Shown: in pieces, positions 51,511-60,164 of the stretch
Layout: every line of letters begins with the position of its first letter
Numbering within the stretch: position 1 is the first letter of the stretch
Assembly: GCA_002238605.1 (NCBI GenBank)
Contig: MPMR01000010.1
Location: 62,001 to 126,000 of the forward strand
Direction: 5' to 3'
DNA from: BD2-11 clade cluster bacterium bin43
GTDB lineage: Bacteria > Gemmatimonadota > Gemmatimonadetes > Longimicrobiales > Gaopeijiaceae
Length of the DNA: 64,000 bases
Program-made: the position numbers and the translations under genes
The notes under the pieces: generated by a model
What the model was told of the DNA's origin: nothing
What the model saw: only the letters and a program-made list of their open reading frames with translations
Database searches by the model: none

Positions 51511-54419
51511 TCCGTCGACACGCGTTTTTCGCAACTGAGCGGGCCGCGTACGGCCGCCGGATCGCCCGGTTGATCGGAATCTGCGGCGTCGCCGGCATCC
51601 TCGCGCTGCCGGGGCGGGCGGCGGCGCAGAACGCTGGAAGCATCTTCGGGCGCGTCGTCGACGCATCCACCGGCGAAGCGCTCCAGGATGCGCTCTTCAC
51701 CGTCGAGGGCACGGAGCTCCGGACCTCTTCCGCGCCCGATGGCCGCTTCATCCTGGTGGCGGTGCCCTTTGGCGACCGGTCGGTGACCGTCTCCCTGCTC
51801 GGCTACACCACCACGACCCTCGAGGGCGTCCGCGTGCGGCCGGGACAGCCTGCCCGCGTCCTCGTCGAGCTGGAGCCCGAGGCCCTGGAACTCGACGAAG
51901 TCCGGGTCGAGGTCGAGCGCGTCCGCCTGGTGGAGCCGGAGGTGAGCGCAACCCACGAGCTGATCCAGGCGAGGGAGTTGCGCGAGCTGCCGATCGACGA
52001 GGTCTCCCAAGCCACCGAGCTGGCGCCGGGGGTCAGCGATGGCCACTTCCGCGGCGGGCGCATCGGACAGGAAGCCTACGTGGTCGACGGGCTGGAGTTC
52101 AAGAACCAGTTCGAGGCGTCGTTCCAGGGTCCCGCGCTGGAGCACCCCTCCGACGCTCTCGAGGAGATCGAGGTGGTGACCGGGGGACTTGGAGCCCGCT
52201 TCGGATCGGCGCTCTCGGGGGTGGTGCACTACACGACAAGGCGTGGAGATCCGGAGCGTTGGCGGGGGACGGCGGCCGTGCGCACCGACCACTGGGCGCC
52301 GGAGCAGTTCTTCCGGGGATTCACGGCGCTCACGGTTTCCGGAGGCGGACCGGCGCCGGTGCTCGGACGGGGATCGGTTGTGTTCGCGAGCGTGCTCGCG
52401 CAGGGCATGCTGGATGCGGAGCCGCGCGCGCGCGGCCTGACCTGCCTCCGGCCGGGCGACGGCGATGCCGAGATGGACGCGCTCGTCGACCGGGTGACGG
52501 GAGATCCGGCCACCGCTGGGCTGGCCTGTCCCTATACGGCGGCCGCCTTCCCCCACCAGGCCGGCGACAAGCTGCTGGCGTTCGCGCGCATCGACCGGCC
52601 GATTGCCGACGGCCTGGCCCTCACGACCACGCTCCTGCACAACCGGGTGCAATCCGGGCTGTATACCTCCGAGTTCAAGTACAACCGCGACTATCAGCTC
52701 GGGCAACGGGCGGACGGCACGCTCGCCGCCGCATCGCTGGATTGGTCCCGGCAGGGGCTCGGAGGGGGCGCGCATGTTACGGTGCGGGGCTCCGCCATGC
52801 GGCTGGACCGCTACCTGGGAGTGGTCGACCCGGACTCCCGGGCGGGCCGCCGCACCCTCGCGGGGTTCGGACCTGCGGGCCTTTCCTTTCTGGGCGAGGC
52901 GTTCGTGCGCAGCCCGGTGCAGGACCAGTTGAGGTCCGGGACTCCCGTGCCCGGATACGCTCTTCCCGGCGGCTCCGTCGGATCTCCCTTCGGACCGGCC
53001 GCGGAGGGCATCTTCTTCACCGAGGGAACCCCGGGCATCGCCAACTGGGCGCGCACCGAGTTCGTCGGCGCCGACCTGTTCGCCGAGCTGCTGTCATCCG
53101 CGGGTCACGTCCTCGGCGCGGGAGTCGGGACCAAGCTCTATCGCGTCGAATCCTACGAGCGGGCAAGAAGCTTCCTGGCCGGATCCTCGCCCAGCTACGC
53201 CCTCTTCCATCCAGGTTCGGTGAGCGCCTTCGTGGACGCGCGCCTCGCCGCCGAGGACGAGATCACCCTCACCTTCGGAGGCAGGATCGACGCCTTCCGG
53301 GCGGGCCTCGATTACCGGCACCACCGGGTGGATTTCCTTGCACCGGGGGCGCGCGCGGGCTGGAAGATCGGACTCGCCCCGCGCATCGGCGTGTCGGGGC
53401 CGGTTCCGGGGACGGAGGGCCGGCTGGCCTTCCGCTTCAACTACAGTCAGGTTGCGCAGCCTCCCGACTTCCGCTTCTTCCTCGACACCACGCTCGGCGA
53501 TTCGCTGCGAACCGACATTCGCCGCCAGGGCAACCCCGATCTGGCATTCGAGAAGGGGACCAGCCTCGAGTTCGGGATGACTCATCAGATCGGTGAGAGC
53601 GCGGGCGTCTCCGTGGTCGGGTTTCGAAAGGAGCTGAACAATCTCGTGACCGGCAGCCTGCGGTTCGGCGGGTTCGGGAAGGGCCAGTTCACGGGAGGGG
53701 ACTTCGGAACGGTCCGGGGCGCGGAGATGTCGGTGCGGGCTCGGTGGCCGTTGCTGCGCCTCCGTCTGGGCTACTCGCTTCAGAAGGCGGTGGGCGTGGT
53801 TTCGACGGCGCTCGACGCCGAGATCGAGGAGCTCGACGCGCCCCGGGAGGAGTTTCCTCTTGCGTTCGACCGGAGGCATTCCGCGAACCTGGCCGTCTTC
53901 GCGGGTCGTGCGGCCGGGGAGGGCGACCGCCGATGGGGCATCGCTCTCGCCACCGTCGCGAAGAGCGGTTATCCGCTGGACCGCGAGCTCCTGGCTCCGG
54001 AGCGCGAGGGCGAACGCCGCGATCTCGACCGCTTCCTGCCCTGGATCGTGCAGCTTGACCTGCGGGCCACGCTCGAACTCGGCGACCTGCCCGTTTGTTC
54101 AGACTGCCGCTGGCGGATCGTGGTTGACGGCCGCAACCTCCTCGACCGTGACAACGTCCTGGCGCTCCGCCGTGACACCGGCACGATTGCGCCCCCCGCG
54201 TCGACGGTTCTCGAATTGGCGCGGGGCGCCCCGGGCGGCTCCATCCCGCGGGAGTCGCCGCGCTACAGCGCGCTCGCGGATCTGGACGGCAACGGCCGCA
54301 TCACCGATCTGGAGTATCGAACGGTGCGGTTGGCGGCGGCCCTGGACCGCATGGATCCGTCCCTGTTCTACGACGAACCCCTTCAGCTGAGACTGGGTGT
54401 CGAGGTGGCCTTCCGATGA
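51507..54419 (+). CDS. TonB-dependent receptor with regulatory-like domain and EF-hand insert
   Basis: 970 residues from TTG 51507 (stop of coxE overlaps). The signal peptide ends GRAAAQ (residue 41). A carboxypeptidase-regulatory-like domain (SIFGRVVDASTGEALQDALF, about 45-125) precedes the plug (ELPIDEVSQATELAPGVS, then EIEVVTGGLGARFGSALSGVV) and the barrel, which ends LRLGVEVAFR. Near the C-terminus a perfect EF-hand loop, DLDGNGRITDLE, is inserted before the last strand. Two Cys (VCSDCRW) lie close by. It imports an unknown ligand and is coupled to coxE and to propeller lipoproteins downstream. Confidence 0.9.
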   Translation: MIRRHAFFATERAAYGRRIARLIGICGVAGILALPGRAAAQNAGSIFGRVVDASTGEALQDALFTVEGTELRTSSAPDGRFILVAVPFGDRSVTVSLLGYTTTTLEGVRVRPGQPARVLVELEPEALELDEVRVEVERVRLVEPEVSATHELIQARELRELPIDEVSQATELAPGVSDGHFRGGRIGQEAYVVDGLEFKNQFEASFQGPALEHPSDALEEIEVVTGGLGARFGSALSGVVHYTTRRGDPERWRGTAAVRTDHWAPEQFFRGFTALTVSGGGPAPVLGRGSVVFASVLAQGMLDAEPRARGLTCLRPGDGDAEMDALVDRVTGDPATAGLACPYTAAAFPHQAGDKLLAFARIDRPIADGLALTTTLLHNRVQSGLYTSEFKYNRDYQLGQRADGTLAAASLDWSRQGLGGGAHVTVRGSAMRLDRYLGVVDPDSRAGRRTLAGFGPAGLSFLGEAFVRSPVQDQLRSGTPVPGYALPGGSVGSPFGPAAEGIFFTEGTPGIANWARTEFVGADLFAELLSSAGHVLGAGVGTKLYRVESYERARSFLAGSSPSYALFHPGSVSAFVDARLAAEDEITLTFGGRIDAFRAGLDYRHHRVDFLAPGARAGWKIGLAPRIGVSGPVPGTEGRLAFRFNYSQVAQPPDFRFFLDTTLGDSLRTDIRRQGNPDLAFEKGTSLEFGMTHQIGESAGVSVVGFRKELNNLVTGSLRFGGFGKGQFTGGDFGTVRGAEMSVRARWPLLRLRLGYSLQKAVGVVSTALDAEIEELDAPREEFPLAFDRRHSANLAVFAGRAAGEGDRRWGIALATVAKSGYPLDRELLAPEREGERRDLDRFLPWIVQLDLRATLELGDLPVCSDCRWRIVVDGRNLLDRDNVLALRRDTGTIAPPASTVLELARGAPGGSIPRESPRYSALADLDGNGRITDLEYRTVRLAAALDRMDPSLFYDEPLQLRLGVEVAFR

Positions 54420-55594
54420 TGCGGATGCGTCGGGGCGCGTGGATGGCGCTGGGGGCCCTGTGCGCTCTTGGCTGCAGGGAAGCCACGGCTCCATTCGACT
54501 CGGCGGATCGTCCGACGCTCGAAGTGGAGGGGCCGCGCCAGCTCACCTTCTCCGCCCTCGACGAGCGAACGCCGGTCTGGCTCGGGCCCGACTCGCTGGC
54601 GTATGCGGCGGAGGGTCTCGCGCCTTTTGCGGAAGGTCGGGGCGTCCTGATGAAGATCGCGGCGACGGGCGGGGCCGCGGAGGCACTGCTCCCGGCGTTC
54701 CAGTTTCCCGGTGGCCCGTCACGCTGGCTGACCAGCCCGGCGCCGTCCCCCGCCGGAGACCGGGCAGCCTACGTGGAGATATGGGCCGTGGCCGACGGTC
54801 AGCTTTGTCCGGCGATCGCCGTGGTTTGCGATCCCTCCGGCGCTCAGCCGATCGCCTCACGCCTGGGCGAGATCCGGCTTCACCTCATGGATCGGGAAGG
54901 AGGAGGCTCGCCGGAACCCGAACGCTCGCTGGTGGTGCCGCTCGAGGGACGCGAGTTCGTACCTGTGCGCGGCGATCCGTTTCTGCCGGGCTTCTTCCGC
55001 ATCCGCTACTACCCTTTCCAGCGCCTGTTCCACGAGGAGAATCCACCCCTCTTCCGGCCCGATTGGCATCCGGGCGGGACTCGTGTCGCATTCAGCGACG
55101 GGCTCCGGGTACTCCTCTGGGACCCCGCCTCCCCCCAGGCGGAAGCGGTGCCCGGCACCGACGGCGGCGTTTCTCCCGCGTGGTCGCCAAACGGCGAGTG
55201 GATCGCGTTCACAAGGCTGGTTCGGGGTGACCCGATTGCCGCGAGCTGCACCCACTCGGGGTTTCTGGGCCCGGTCTGCCGGCAGGAGCGGGTGGACTAC
55301 GAGGTCCGGGATCGCAGGATCGCACTGGTGCGGCCGGATGGTTCGGAGATTCGCGAACTGGGGTCAGGAGAGGAGCCCGCCTGGACGCCCGACTCGGGCC
55401 GGCTGGTCTTCCGGCGGGACGGGCGTCTGTGGACGGTTTCCGCAGGAGGGGGGGCGGCGACTCCGGTTCCCGGCACCGAGGGCGCCCGCGAGCCAGCGAT
55501 TTCCCCCGATGGGGGCCGGTTGGCGTACGTCCGGTTGTTGAGCGGCGGGAAGCACGACCTCTGGGTCGTCCCGTTTGAGGGAGGAGGATCGTGA
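54416..55594 (+). CDS. TolB-like (PD40) beta-propeller lipoprotein
   Basis: 392 residues from ATG 54416, overlapping the receptor stop. Lipobox ALGC (Cys20). WD40-like PD40 blades are visible: RQLTFSALDERTPVWLGPDSLAY, PDWHPGGTRVAFSDG, SPAWSPNGEWIAFTRL, PAWTPDSGRLVFRR and PAISPDGGRLAYVR. Two further cysteine pairs (QLCPAIAVVCDP, SCTHSGFLGPVC) are probably disulfides. Such propellers bind partner proteins or ligands at the membrane; a role with the receptor is inferred from tight coupling. Confidence 0.88.
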   Translation: MMRMRRGAWMALGALCALGCREATAPFDSADRPTLEVEGPRQLTFSALDERTPVWLGPDSLAYAAEGLAPFAEGRGVLMKIAATGGAAEALLPAFQFPGGPSRWLTSPAPSPAGDRAAYVEIWAVADGQLCPAIAVVCDPSGAQPIASRLGEIRLHLMDREGGGSPEPERSLVVPLEGREFVPVRGDPFLPGFFRIRYYPFQRLFHEENPPLFRPDWHPGGTRVAFSDGLRVLLWDPASPQAEAVPGTDGGVSPAWSPNGEWIAFTRLVRGDPIAASCTHSGFLGPVCRQERVDYEVRDRRIALVRPDGSEIRELGSGEEPAWTPDSGRLVFRRDGRLWTVSAGGGAATPVPGTEGAREPAISPDGGRLAYVRLLSGGKHDLWVVPFEGGGS

Positions 55595-56778
55595 TCGTCG
55601 GATGGGCCGCTGGCAGCGGGAGGCTTGTTGGGCCCGGAGGAGGAGCCGCGACGGGCGGCGGGCTTGTTGGGCCCGGAGGAGGAGGCGCGACGGTTGGCGG
55701 GCTCGCACTGGTGCTGGCGGCCGCGCTTGCAGGGTGCGGTGATCCGGTCGTGATTCTCGGGGACGCGCCCGGCGTCATGCGGGTCGTGGCCGGGACGCCC
55801 GACGACCTCGAGCCCGCGGAGCGCGTGCCCGCCACCGACCTCGATCTGTCCTCGCCGCGCGGCCTGGCGTTGGGCGCCGACGGGACGCTCTACATCGCCG
55901 ACCGCCTCGCGGCCCGCATCCTGGCAGTGCACCCCGACGGCGATGTGGTCACCCTGGTGGATCACCGCACATGCGGGGGTCCGGCCGCCTGCATGCGACG
56001 TCCCGAAGGGCTCGCGCTCGGCCCCGACGGCACCCTGCTGGTGGCGGACGGCCAGGCGGGCAGGATCTTCAGGGTGACGCCGGGTGCGGTTGGCGATGGA
56101 GCGGTCTCCGTTGTGGCCGGCGACCCCGGAGGCGTGCCTCCGGCAAGCGGCCTGCCGGCCACCGAGGCTCGCTTCGCGGAGCCCGCCGGCGTGGCGGTGT
56201 CCGGGACGGGTGACGTGTTCGTGAGCGACTGGCCCGAGCGGCGCGTGTGGCGCATCGCCCGGGGCGGTACCCTCTCCCCGGCCGTGGGAAACGGACGCGC
56301 GGGCAGCTCCGGTGACGGCGGGCTCGCCACCGGGGCCCGCCTGCGAGCACCTCGCGGGCTGGCGGTCGCGGGAGGACGTCTCTACGTCGCCGACGCGGCC
56401 GACCAGCGCGTCCGGGCAGTCGACCTGGAAACGGGCATCATCGCGCCGGTTGCCGGCTCCGGGACACCGGGCTTCACCGGCGACGGCGGACCGGCCGTCC
56501 GTGCGAGGCTCGCCTTCCCGGAGACCGTCGTGGCCGTCGACGGCGGAGCGACGCTCTTCATCGCCGACCGCGGGAATCGCCGGGTTCGCGCCGTCGATAC
56601 CGCCACCGGAGTCATCCGCACGTTCGCCGGCAACGGCGCGTCGGACTACAATGGCTCCGGGCTGGAGGCCGGCGAGACCGCGCTGGCTGCTCCGGCGGGC
56701 CTTGCCTCCGACCTTGGCTTCCTCTTCATTGCCGACGACCAGCTCAACCTGGTGTGGCGGACCCCGATCCGATTCTGA
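55591..56778 (+). CDS. NHL-repeat beta-propeller lipoprotein
   Basis: 395 residues from GTG 55591, with GAGGAGG directly upstream and a 4-base overlap. The region before the lipobox LAGC carries a 13-residue duplication (RLVGPGGGAATGG / GLVGPGGGGATVGG), an unusually long Gly-rich n-region. The body has NHL-type blades: PRGLALGADGTLYIADR, PEGLALGPDGTLLVADG, PAGVAVSGTGDVFVSDW, PRGLAVAGGRLYVADA and a fifth with LFIADRGNRRVRAVD. It is a periplasmic or surface binding protein. The start could be internal, which would shorten the n-region. Confidence 0.85.
   Translation: MIVGWAAGSGRLVGPGGGAATGGGLVGPGGGGATVGGLALVLAAALAGCGDPVVILGDAPGVMRVVAGTPDDLEPAERVPATDLDLSSPRGLALGADGTLYIADRLAARILAVHPDGDVVTLVDHRTCGGPAACMRRPEGLALGPDGTLLVADGQAGRIFRVTPGAVGDGAVSVVAGDPGGVPPASGLPATEARFAEPAGVAVSGTGDVFVSDWPERRVWRIARGGTLSPAVGNGRAGSSGDGGLATGARLRAPRGLAVAGGRLYVADAADQRVRAVDLETGIIAPVAGSGTPGFTGDGGPAVRARLAFPETVVAVDGGATLFIADRGNRRVRAVDTATGVIRTFAGNGASDYNGSGLEAGETALAAPAGLASDLGFLFIADDQLNLVWRTPIRF
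55622..55699 (+). repeat. 39-bp in-frame duplication in the NHL lipoprotein leader
   Basis: GGCTTGTTGGGCCCGGAGGA occurs at 55622 and 55661, period 39 bp (13 codons), within the signal region of the NHL gene. Confidence 0.85.
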
Positions 56779-56836
56779 GCCCCGCTGCGGCTCGCCAGGA
56801 AGAATCATCTCCAACCAGGGACCGGGCGATCGAAAC

Positions 56837-58072
56837 GTGACCCTTCCACTTTCGCACCCGCGGTCATCCGCCCGGGCGTGCATCGCCGTCGCTACGCTCT
56901 TCATGGGACTCGCCACGGGATGCGCCCCTGCAGAGGTCGGCCCCGCGCCCATCGTCCGGGACAGCGTCGGCGTCGAGTTCGTGCGCCACGGCCGGCTGGT
57001 CGACTACGGCCGACCTGTCTATCCGGCCGAGTACATCATCGCCATCGGGGACATGGAGGGTCCTCCCGAGATGCTCTTCGCCGAGGTGGCCGGGGTCGAG
57101 CTGCTGGATGACGGTACGATTGCCGTCCTCGACCGGGAAGCGGCCGAGGTGCGGCAGTTTGCGCCGGACGGCTCCTTCATCCGCCGCATCAGCCGCAGGG
57201 GCTCCGGACCGGGCGAGATCAGCGGCGACCTTACAGTGGCGATGGTCGGCATCGGCGCAGGACGCCTGCTCCTGCCCGACGCCATCAACCAGACCGTGAG
57301 CATCTTCGGCCGGGACGGCAGCCTCCTCGAATCGCACCGGTGGGACATCCTGCAGACGTACATGCCGGAATGGCGGGCCGCCAGCGACACGACGCTCGCC
57401 GTGCACCTCTGGTCCGCAGCAGCCCCGTGGCACGTGCTCGCGCACAGGGCCGTCACCGGCGCGCTGCTCGACACCCTGGCCGTGTTCGTGGTGCGGTCGC
57501 CGGTCAGTCCCGTGGACAGGCGCTTTCCGGTCTGGGGGGACATGATCGTCTGGTCCACGCGCGAGCCGGACGAGGTCGTCGCCGGCTGGATGTCCGAGCC
57601 GTGGGTCACCCTCTTCCGGCGCGGCGATCCCGTGCGCAGGATCTCATGGGACCGCGACGAGGAACTGCTGGATGAGGAACAGCAGGAGATCCTCCTCGGC
57701 ATCGTCGCCCGGGGCATGGACCCGAGCGAAACCCCTCCGGACCTGCGCACCCGGGTGCGCCTGCCCGAGCGGCTGCCGGCGGTAGCCGACATAGAGGTCG
57801 GCGCGGAGCTCATCCTCGTCCAGCGCGTCCGGTCCGTCGAGACGCTGGATCAGCGCATCACCTACGTCAACCGGGGACCATCTGGCTTCGGCGGCCCGCT
57901 GTGGGACGTCTTCACCTTCGAAGGCGACTACCGGGGCGTGCTCGACCTGGGTGCCCCGGCCGATGTATTCGACATTCGCGGCGATACCATCCTGGGCGTG
58001 CGCGAGGACAGCCTCGGGGTTCAGCAGCCCTTCCTGGCCCGGCTGCCGGCGGAGCTGCGGGAACCGCGCTGA
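56837..58072 (+). CDS. 6-bladed beta-propeller lipoprotein
   Basis: 411 residues from GTG 56837, chosen because it gives a basic N-terminus before a lipobox (ACIAVATLFMGLATGC); the frame is open far upstream. Signature segments of the 6-bladed propeller family common in this kind of genome: VELLDDGTIAVLDREAAEVRQFAPDGSFIRRISRRGSGPGE (positions about 85-125) and VFTFEGDYRGVLDLGAPADVFDIRGDTILGVREDSLGVQ near the C-terminus. It starts 58 bp after the NHL gene and is likely the last member of the coxE-receptor-propeller series. Confidence 0.85.
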   Translation: MTLPLSHPRSSARACIAVATLFMGLATGCAPAEVGPAPIVRDSVGVEFVRHGRLVDYGRPVYPAEYIIAIGDMEGPPEMLFAEVAGVELLDDGTIAVLDREAAEVRQFAPDGSFIRRISRRGSGPGEISGDLTVAMVGIGAGRLLLPDAINQTVSIFGRDGSLLESHRWDILQTYMPEWRAASDTTLAVHLWSAAAPWHVLAHRAVTGALLDTLAVFVVRSPVSPVDRRFPVWGDMIVWSTREPDEVVAGWMSEPWVTLFRRGDPVRRISWDRDEELLDEEQQEILLGIVARGMDPSETPPDLRTRVRLPERLPAVADIEVGAELILVQRVRSVETLDQRITYVNRGPSGFGGPLWDVFTFEGDYRGVLDLGAPADVFDIRGDTILGVREDSLGVQQPFLARLPAELREPR

Positions 58073-58155
58073 GGCTCGGGGCTCATTCCGCCTTCGTCAG
58101 GCTCATCGGGCCGCGGCGGGTGCCCGTGCCCCGGACTGTCCCTTCCGCTCAAGGG

Positions 58156-58542
58156 TCAGAGCAGCCGAATCGGTCCCGGATAGCGCCCGATCAGCGGATC
58201 GAGCGTAAGCAGGGTCAGCCCTTCGATCTGCGCCTGCGCCACCAGGATGCGGTCGAAGGGATCGCTGTTGACCGGAGGCAGCAGGTCCGCCGCCACGGCG
58301 TGGGAGCTGGCGACGGGGAGTTCCGTGTACCCGTTCTCGAGCAGTCCCCGTCGCAGGAGGCGCGGATCGACGCGGTAGTCCTCGCGCCCCAGCCCGTTCT
58401 TGATCGCCACCTCCCAGAGGGATCCGGCGCTGAACGCGAGGTCCGATTCGGGATTCTCCAGAAGGGTGCGCGCGACGCTTGGAAGCCGCTCGGGCATGCC
58501 CGCGGCATAGAGCAGCAGGTGGGTGTCGAGAAGAAACGTCAT
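58156..58542 (-). CDS. vapC: PIN-domain toxin (VapC type)
   Basis: 128 residues, ATG 58542, overlapping its antitoxin by 4 bases. PIN residues: Asp6 in MTFLLDTHLLLYAA, Glu in AGSLWEVAIKN, Asp in NSDPFDRILVAQA and Asp in LLTLDPLIG. The W-E-V-A-I-K motif is typical of the subgroup paired with Phd/YefM antitoxins. It is a predicted RNase. It converges with the propeller lipoprotein gene. Confidence 0.92.
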   Translation of the reverse strand: MTFLLDTHLLLYAAGMPERLPSVARTLLENPESDLAFSAGSLWEVAIKNGLGREDYRVDPRLLRRGLLENGYTELPVASSHAVAADLLPPVNSDPFDRILVAQAQIEGLTLLTLDPLIGRYPGPIRLL

Positions 58543-58784
58543 GGTCTGCCCTCGAAAGATGCCTCGATCTTCTTCCTGCCCATGCGATCGAAATCGGGTG
58601 GAAGCGTGACGTGCCCGGCGAGGAAGCCCAGGCGCCGTGCGGCTCCGTCCTCGTCCCCGTCCACCGCCGTCACCTTGACCAGCGGCTTGCCCGCGCGGGC
58701 GATGATGAACGGCTCTCCGTCGACGGCCTCCCGTACCAGGCGCGAGAGGTGCGTCTTGGCTTCATGCATGTTGTAGGTGCGCAT
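58539..58784 (-). CDS. Phd/YefM-type antitoxin
   Basis: 81 residues, ATG 58784 with GGGAG upstream. The YNMHEAKTHLSRLVREAVDGEPFIIARAGKPLVKV segment (residues 4-38) is the Phd/YefM DNA-binding fold; the C-terminus (DFDRMGRKKIEASFEG) is the toxin-binding tail. It represses its own promoter with the toxin, probably at the palindrome 58810-58830. Confidence 0.92.
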   Translation of the reverse strand: MRTYNMHEAKTHLSRLVREAVDGEPFIIARAGKPLVKVTAVDGDEDGAARRLGFLAGHVTLPPDFDRMGRKKIEASFEGRP

Positions 58785-58809
58785 GACGATGGCTCCCGTA
58801 AGCGGATGA

Positions 58810-58830
58810 ACTTAGGTCAGTAAACTAAGT
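58810..58830. promoter_or_regulatory. Palindrome upstream of the Phd/VapC pair
   Basis: ACTTAG-N9-CTAAGT in locally AT-rich sequence, 25 bp before the antitoxin start; a likely autoregulatory operator overlapping the promoter. Confidence 0.6.
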
Positions 58831-58913
58831 CTTGTCGTTCCGGTGCCGCAAGGCCTCGCGCGCGGTCCCGGCCTGCATCGCGAGTCCCACCCGCTCCTGG
58901 CCATCCCGGGGCC

Positions 58914-59633
58914 CTATCGCGCCAGCGGCGACGCCCCCGGATTGCGAATGCCGTCGATGATCTGCGCCAGAATGGAGAAGGCGATTTCGGCGGGGGTGCG
59001 GGCGCCGATGGGGAGCCCCACCGGGCTGTGGATGCGCGCTACCGCTTCCGGGCCGAAGCCGGCCTCGACGAGGCGCTCCCGGCGCTGCCGGCGGGTGCGG
59101 CGTCCGCCCAGCGCGCCGATGTAGAAGGCGTCGCTGCCGAGCGCGGCGGTAAGCGCCGGGTCATCGATCCTGGGATCGTGGGCGAGCACCACCACCGCGC
59201 ATCGGTCGTCCAGTTCGATCCGCTCCAGCGCCTCGTCCGGCCACGCCCGAACCAGCTCGGCGGCAGGGAAGCGCTCGCGGGTCGCAAAGCCCGCGCGCGG
59301 GTCGATGATGGTGGCGGGAAGGCCGACCTCCGGGGAGGTGCGCGCCAGTACCTGGGCGATGTGCACCGCCCCCACCACCAGCAGTCTGCGGGGCACCGTG
59401 TACGGGCGGAGAAGGACGGGACCATCGGCGGTCTCGGCCACCCGGGCCTCCTCGGCGCGCAGGGCGGCGTAGACCTGGTCGGCCGAGACGCCCTCCATGG
59501 ACCGCGGTTCGCGTGCCCCGGCGGGCCCGATTCTCAGCAGCTCCTGGGCGCCGTCGCTCAGCCGGGTCGCCAGGACGACGCTGCGCCCCGACCGCTGCGC
59601 TTCAAGAAGGGTGCCGAGGAGGGCGGATTTCAC
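58914..59633 (-). CDS. XdhC/CoxF-like molybdenum-enzyme maturation protein, Rossmann half
   Basis: 239 residues from GTG 59633. The C-terminal XdhC Rossmann domain is evident: RRLLVVGAVHIAQVLART, then TIIDPRAGFATRERFP, CAVVVLAHDPRIDDPALTAAL, YIGALGGRRTRRQRRERL and the terminal IHSPVGLPIGARTPAEIAFSILAQII. XdhC proteins bind and insert sulphurated molybdopterin into hydroxylases. The N-terminal XdhC_CoxI domain is encoded by the gene immediately upstream, so the protein is split. It presumably serves the coxSLM enzyme. Confidence 0.92.
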   Translation of the reverse strand: MKSALLGTLLEAQRSGRSVVLATRLSDGAQELLRIGPAGAREPRSMEGVSADQVYAALRAEEARVAETADGPVLLRPYTVPRRLLVVGAVHIAQVLARTSPEVGLPATIIDPRAGFATRERFPAAELVRAWPDEALERIELDDRCAVVVLAHDPRIDDPALTAALGSDAFYIGALGGRRTRRQRRERLVEAGFGPEAVARIHSPVGLPIGARTPAEIAFSILAQIIDGIRNPGASPLAR

Positions 59634-59636
59634 GGA

Positions 59637-59978
59637 TCAGCGGACCGCTTCGACGTAGATCTCCACCTCGCCGCCGCACGCGAGCCCGACTTCCCACGCC
59701 ATCTCGTTGGTGACGCCGAACTTGAGCCGCTGCGGATCGCCGGATTCGATGACCTCCATCGCGGCGTGGATGACGGCCGATTCCACGCATCCGCCGGAGA
59801 CCGATCCGGTGAAATCCCCGCCGTCGGCCACCGCCATGTGGCTTCCGGCGCGGCGCGGCGCCGAGCCCCAGGTGCGCGTGACCGTCGCCAGCGCCACCCG
59901 GCGCCCATCGCGCAGCCAGCCGGCGGCCTGCTCCAGGACCGGATCCGCGCTCGTGTGTCCGCCGTCAGATGGTGCCAT
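59637..59978 (-). CDS. XdhC/CoxI N-terminal-domain protein
   Basis: 113 residues from ATG 59978; the frame is open to 60164 but the extra part is Arg-rich and unlike the family. The XdhC_CoxI domain reads EQAAGWLRDGRRVALATVTRTWGSAPRRAGSHMAV, then FTGSVSGGCVESAVIHAAMEV and LACGGEVEIYVE, with the conserved SGGCVE cysteine. It is 3 bp upstream of the Rossmann half. It serves molybdenum cofactor delivery to the form II hydroxylase encoded 14 kb away. Confidence 0.9.
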   Translation of the reverse strand: MAPSDGGHTSADPVLEQAAGWLRDGRRVALATVTRTWGSAPRRAGSHMAVADGGDFTGSVSGGCVESAVIHAAMEVIESGDPQRLKFGVTNEMAWEVGLACGGEVEIYVEAVR

Positions 59979-60029
59979 GGCCCCAAGTTGCCCCGACTGC
60001 CCGCGCGCGCGCAACGTTTTGGATGGCTG

Positions 60030-60038
60030 TGCTATCAT
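60030..60038 (+). promoter_or_regulatory. Candidate extended -10 element for the moxR-bat operon
   Basis: TG-C-TATCAT, an extended -10-like motif in a small AT-rich island about 125 bp before the moxR start; no clear -35. Low certainty. Confidence 0.3.
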
Positions 60039-60164
60039 ATTTTCCGGGAAGCGACGCGCAGGTCCGCTGTCACCCGCCGCGCCGTAGATTCGTCGCGGCG
60101 GCGCCTGCTTGAATCGTCGCGGCGCGCGTCCTCGATTCGACATCCACATGATCCGAAAAGGCAC

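Noticed and set aside
59028-60164. N-terminal extension of the MoxR protein
   Set aside because: The upstream open frame is antisense to the XdhC-type genes; MoxR similarity starts at ATG 60165, which has a ribosome site.
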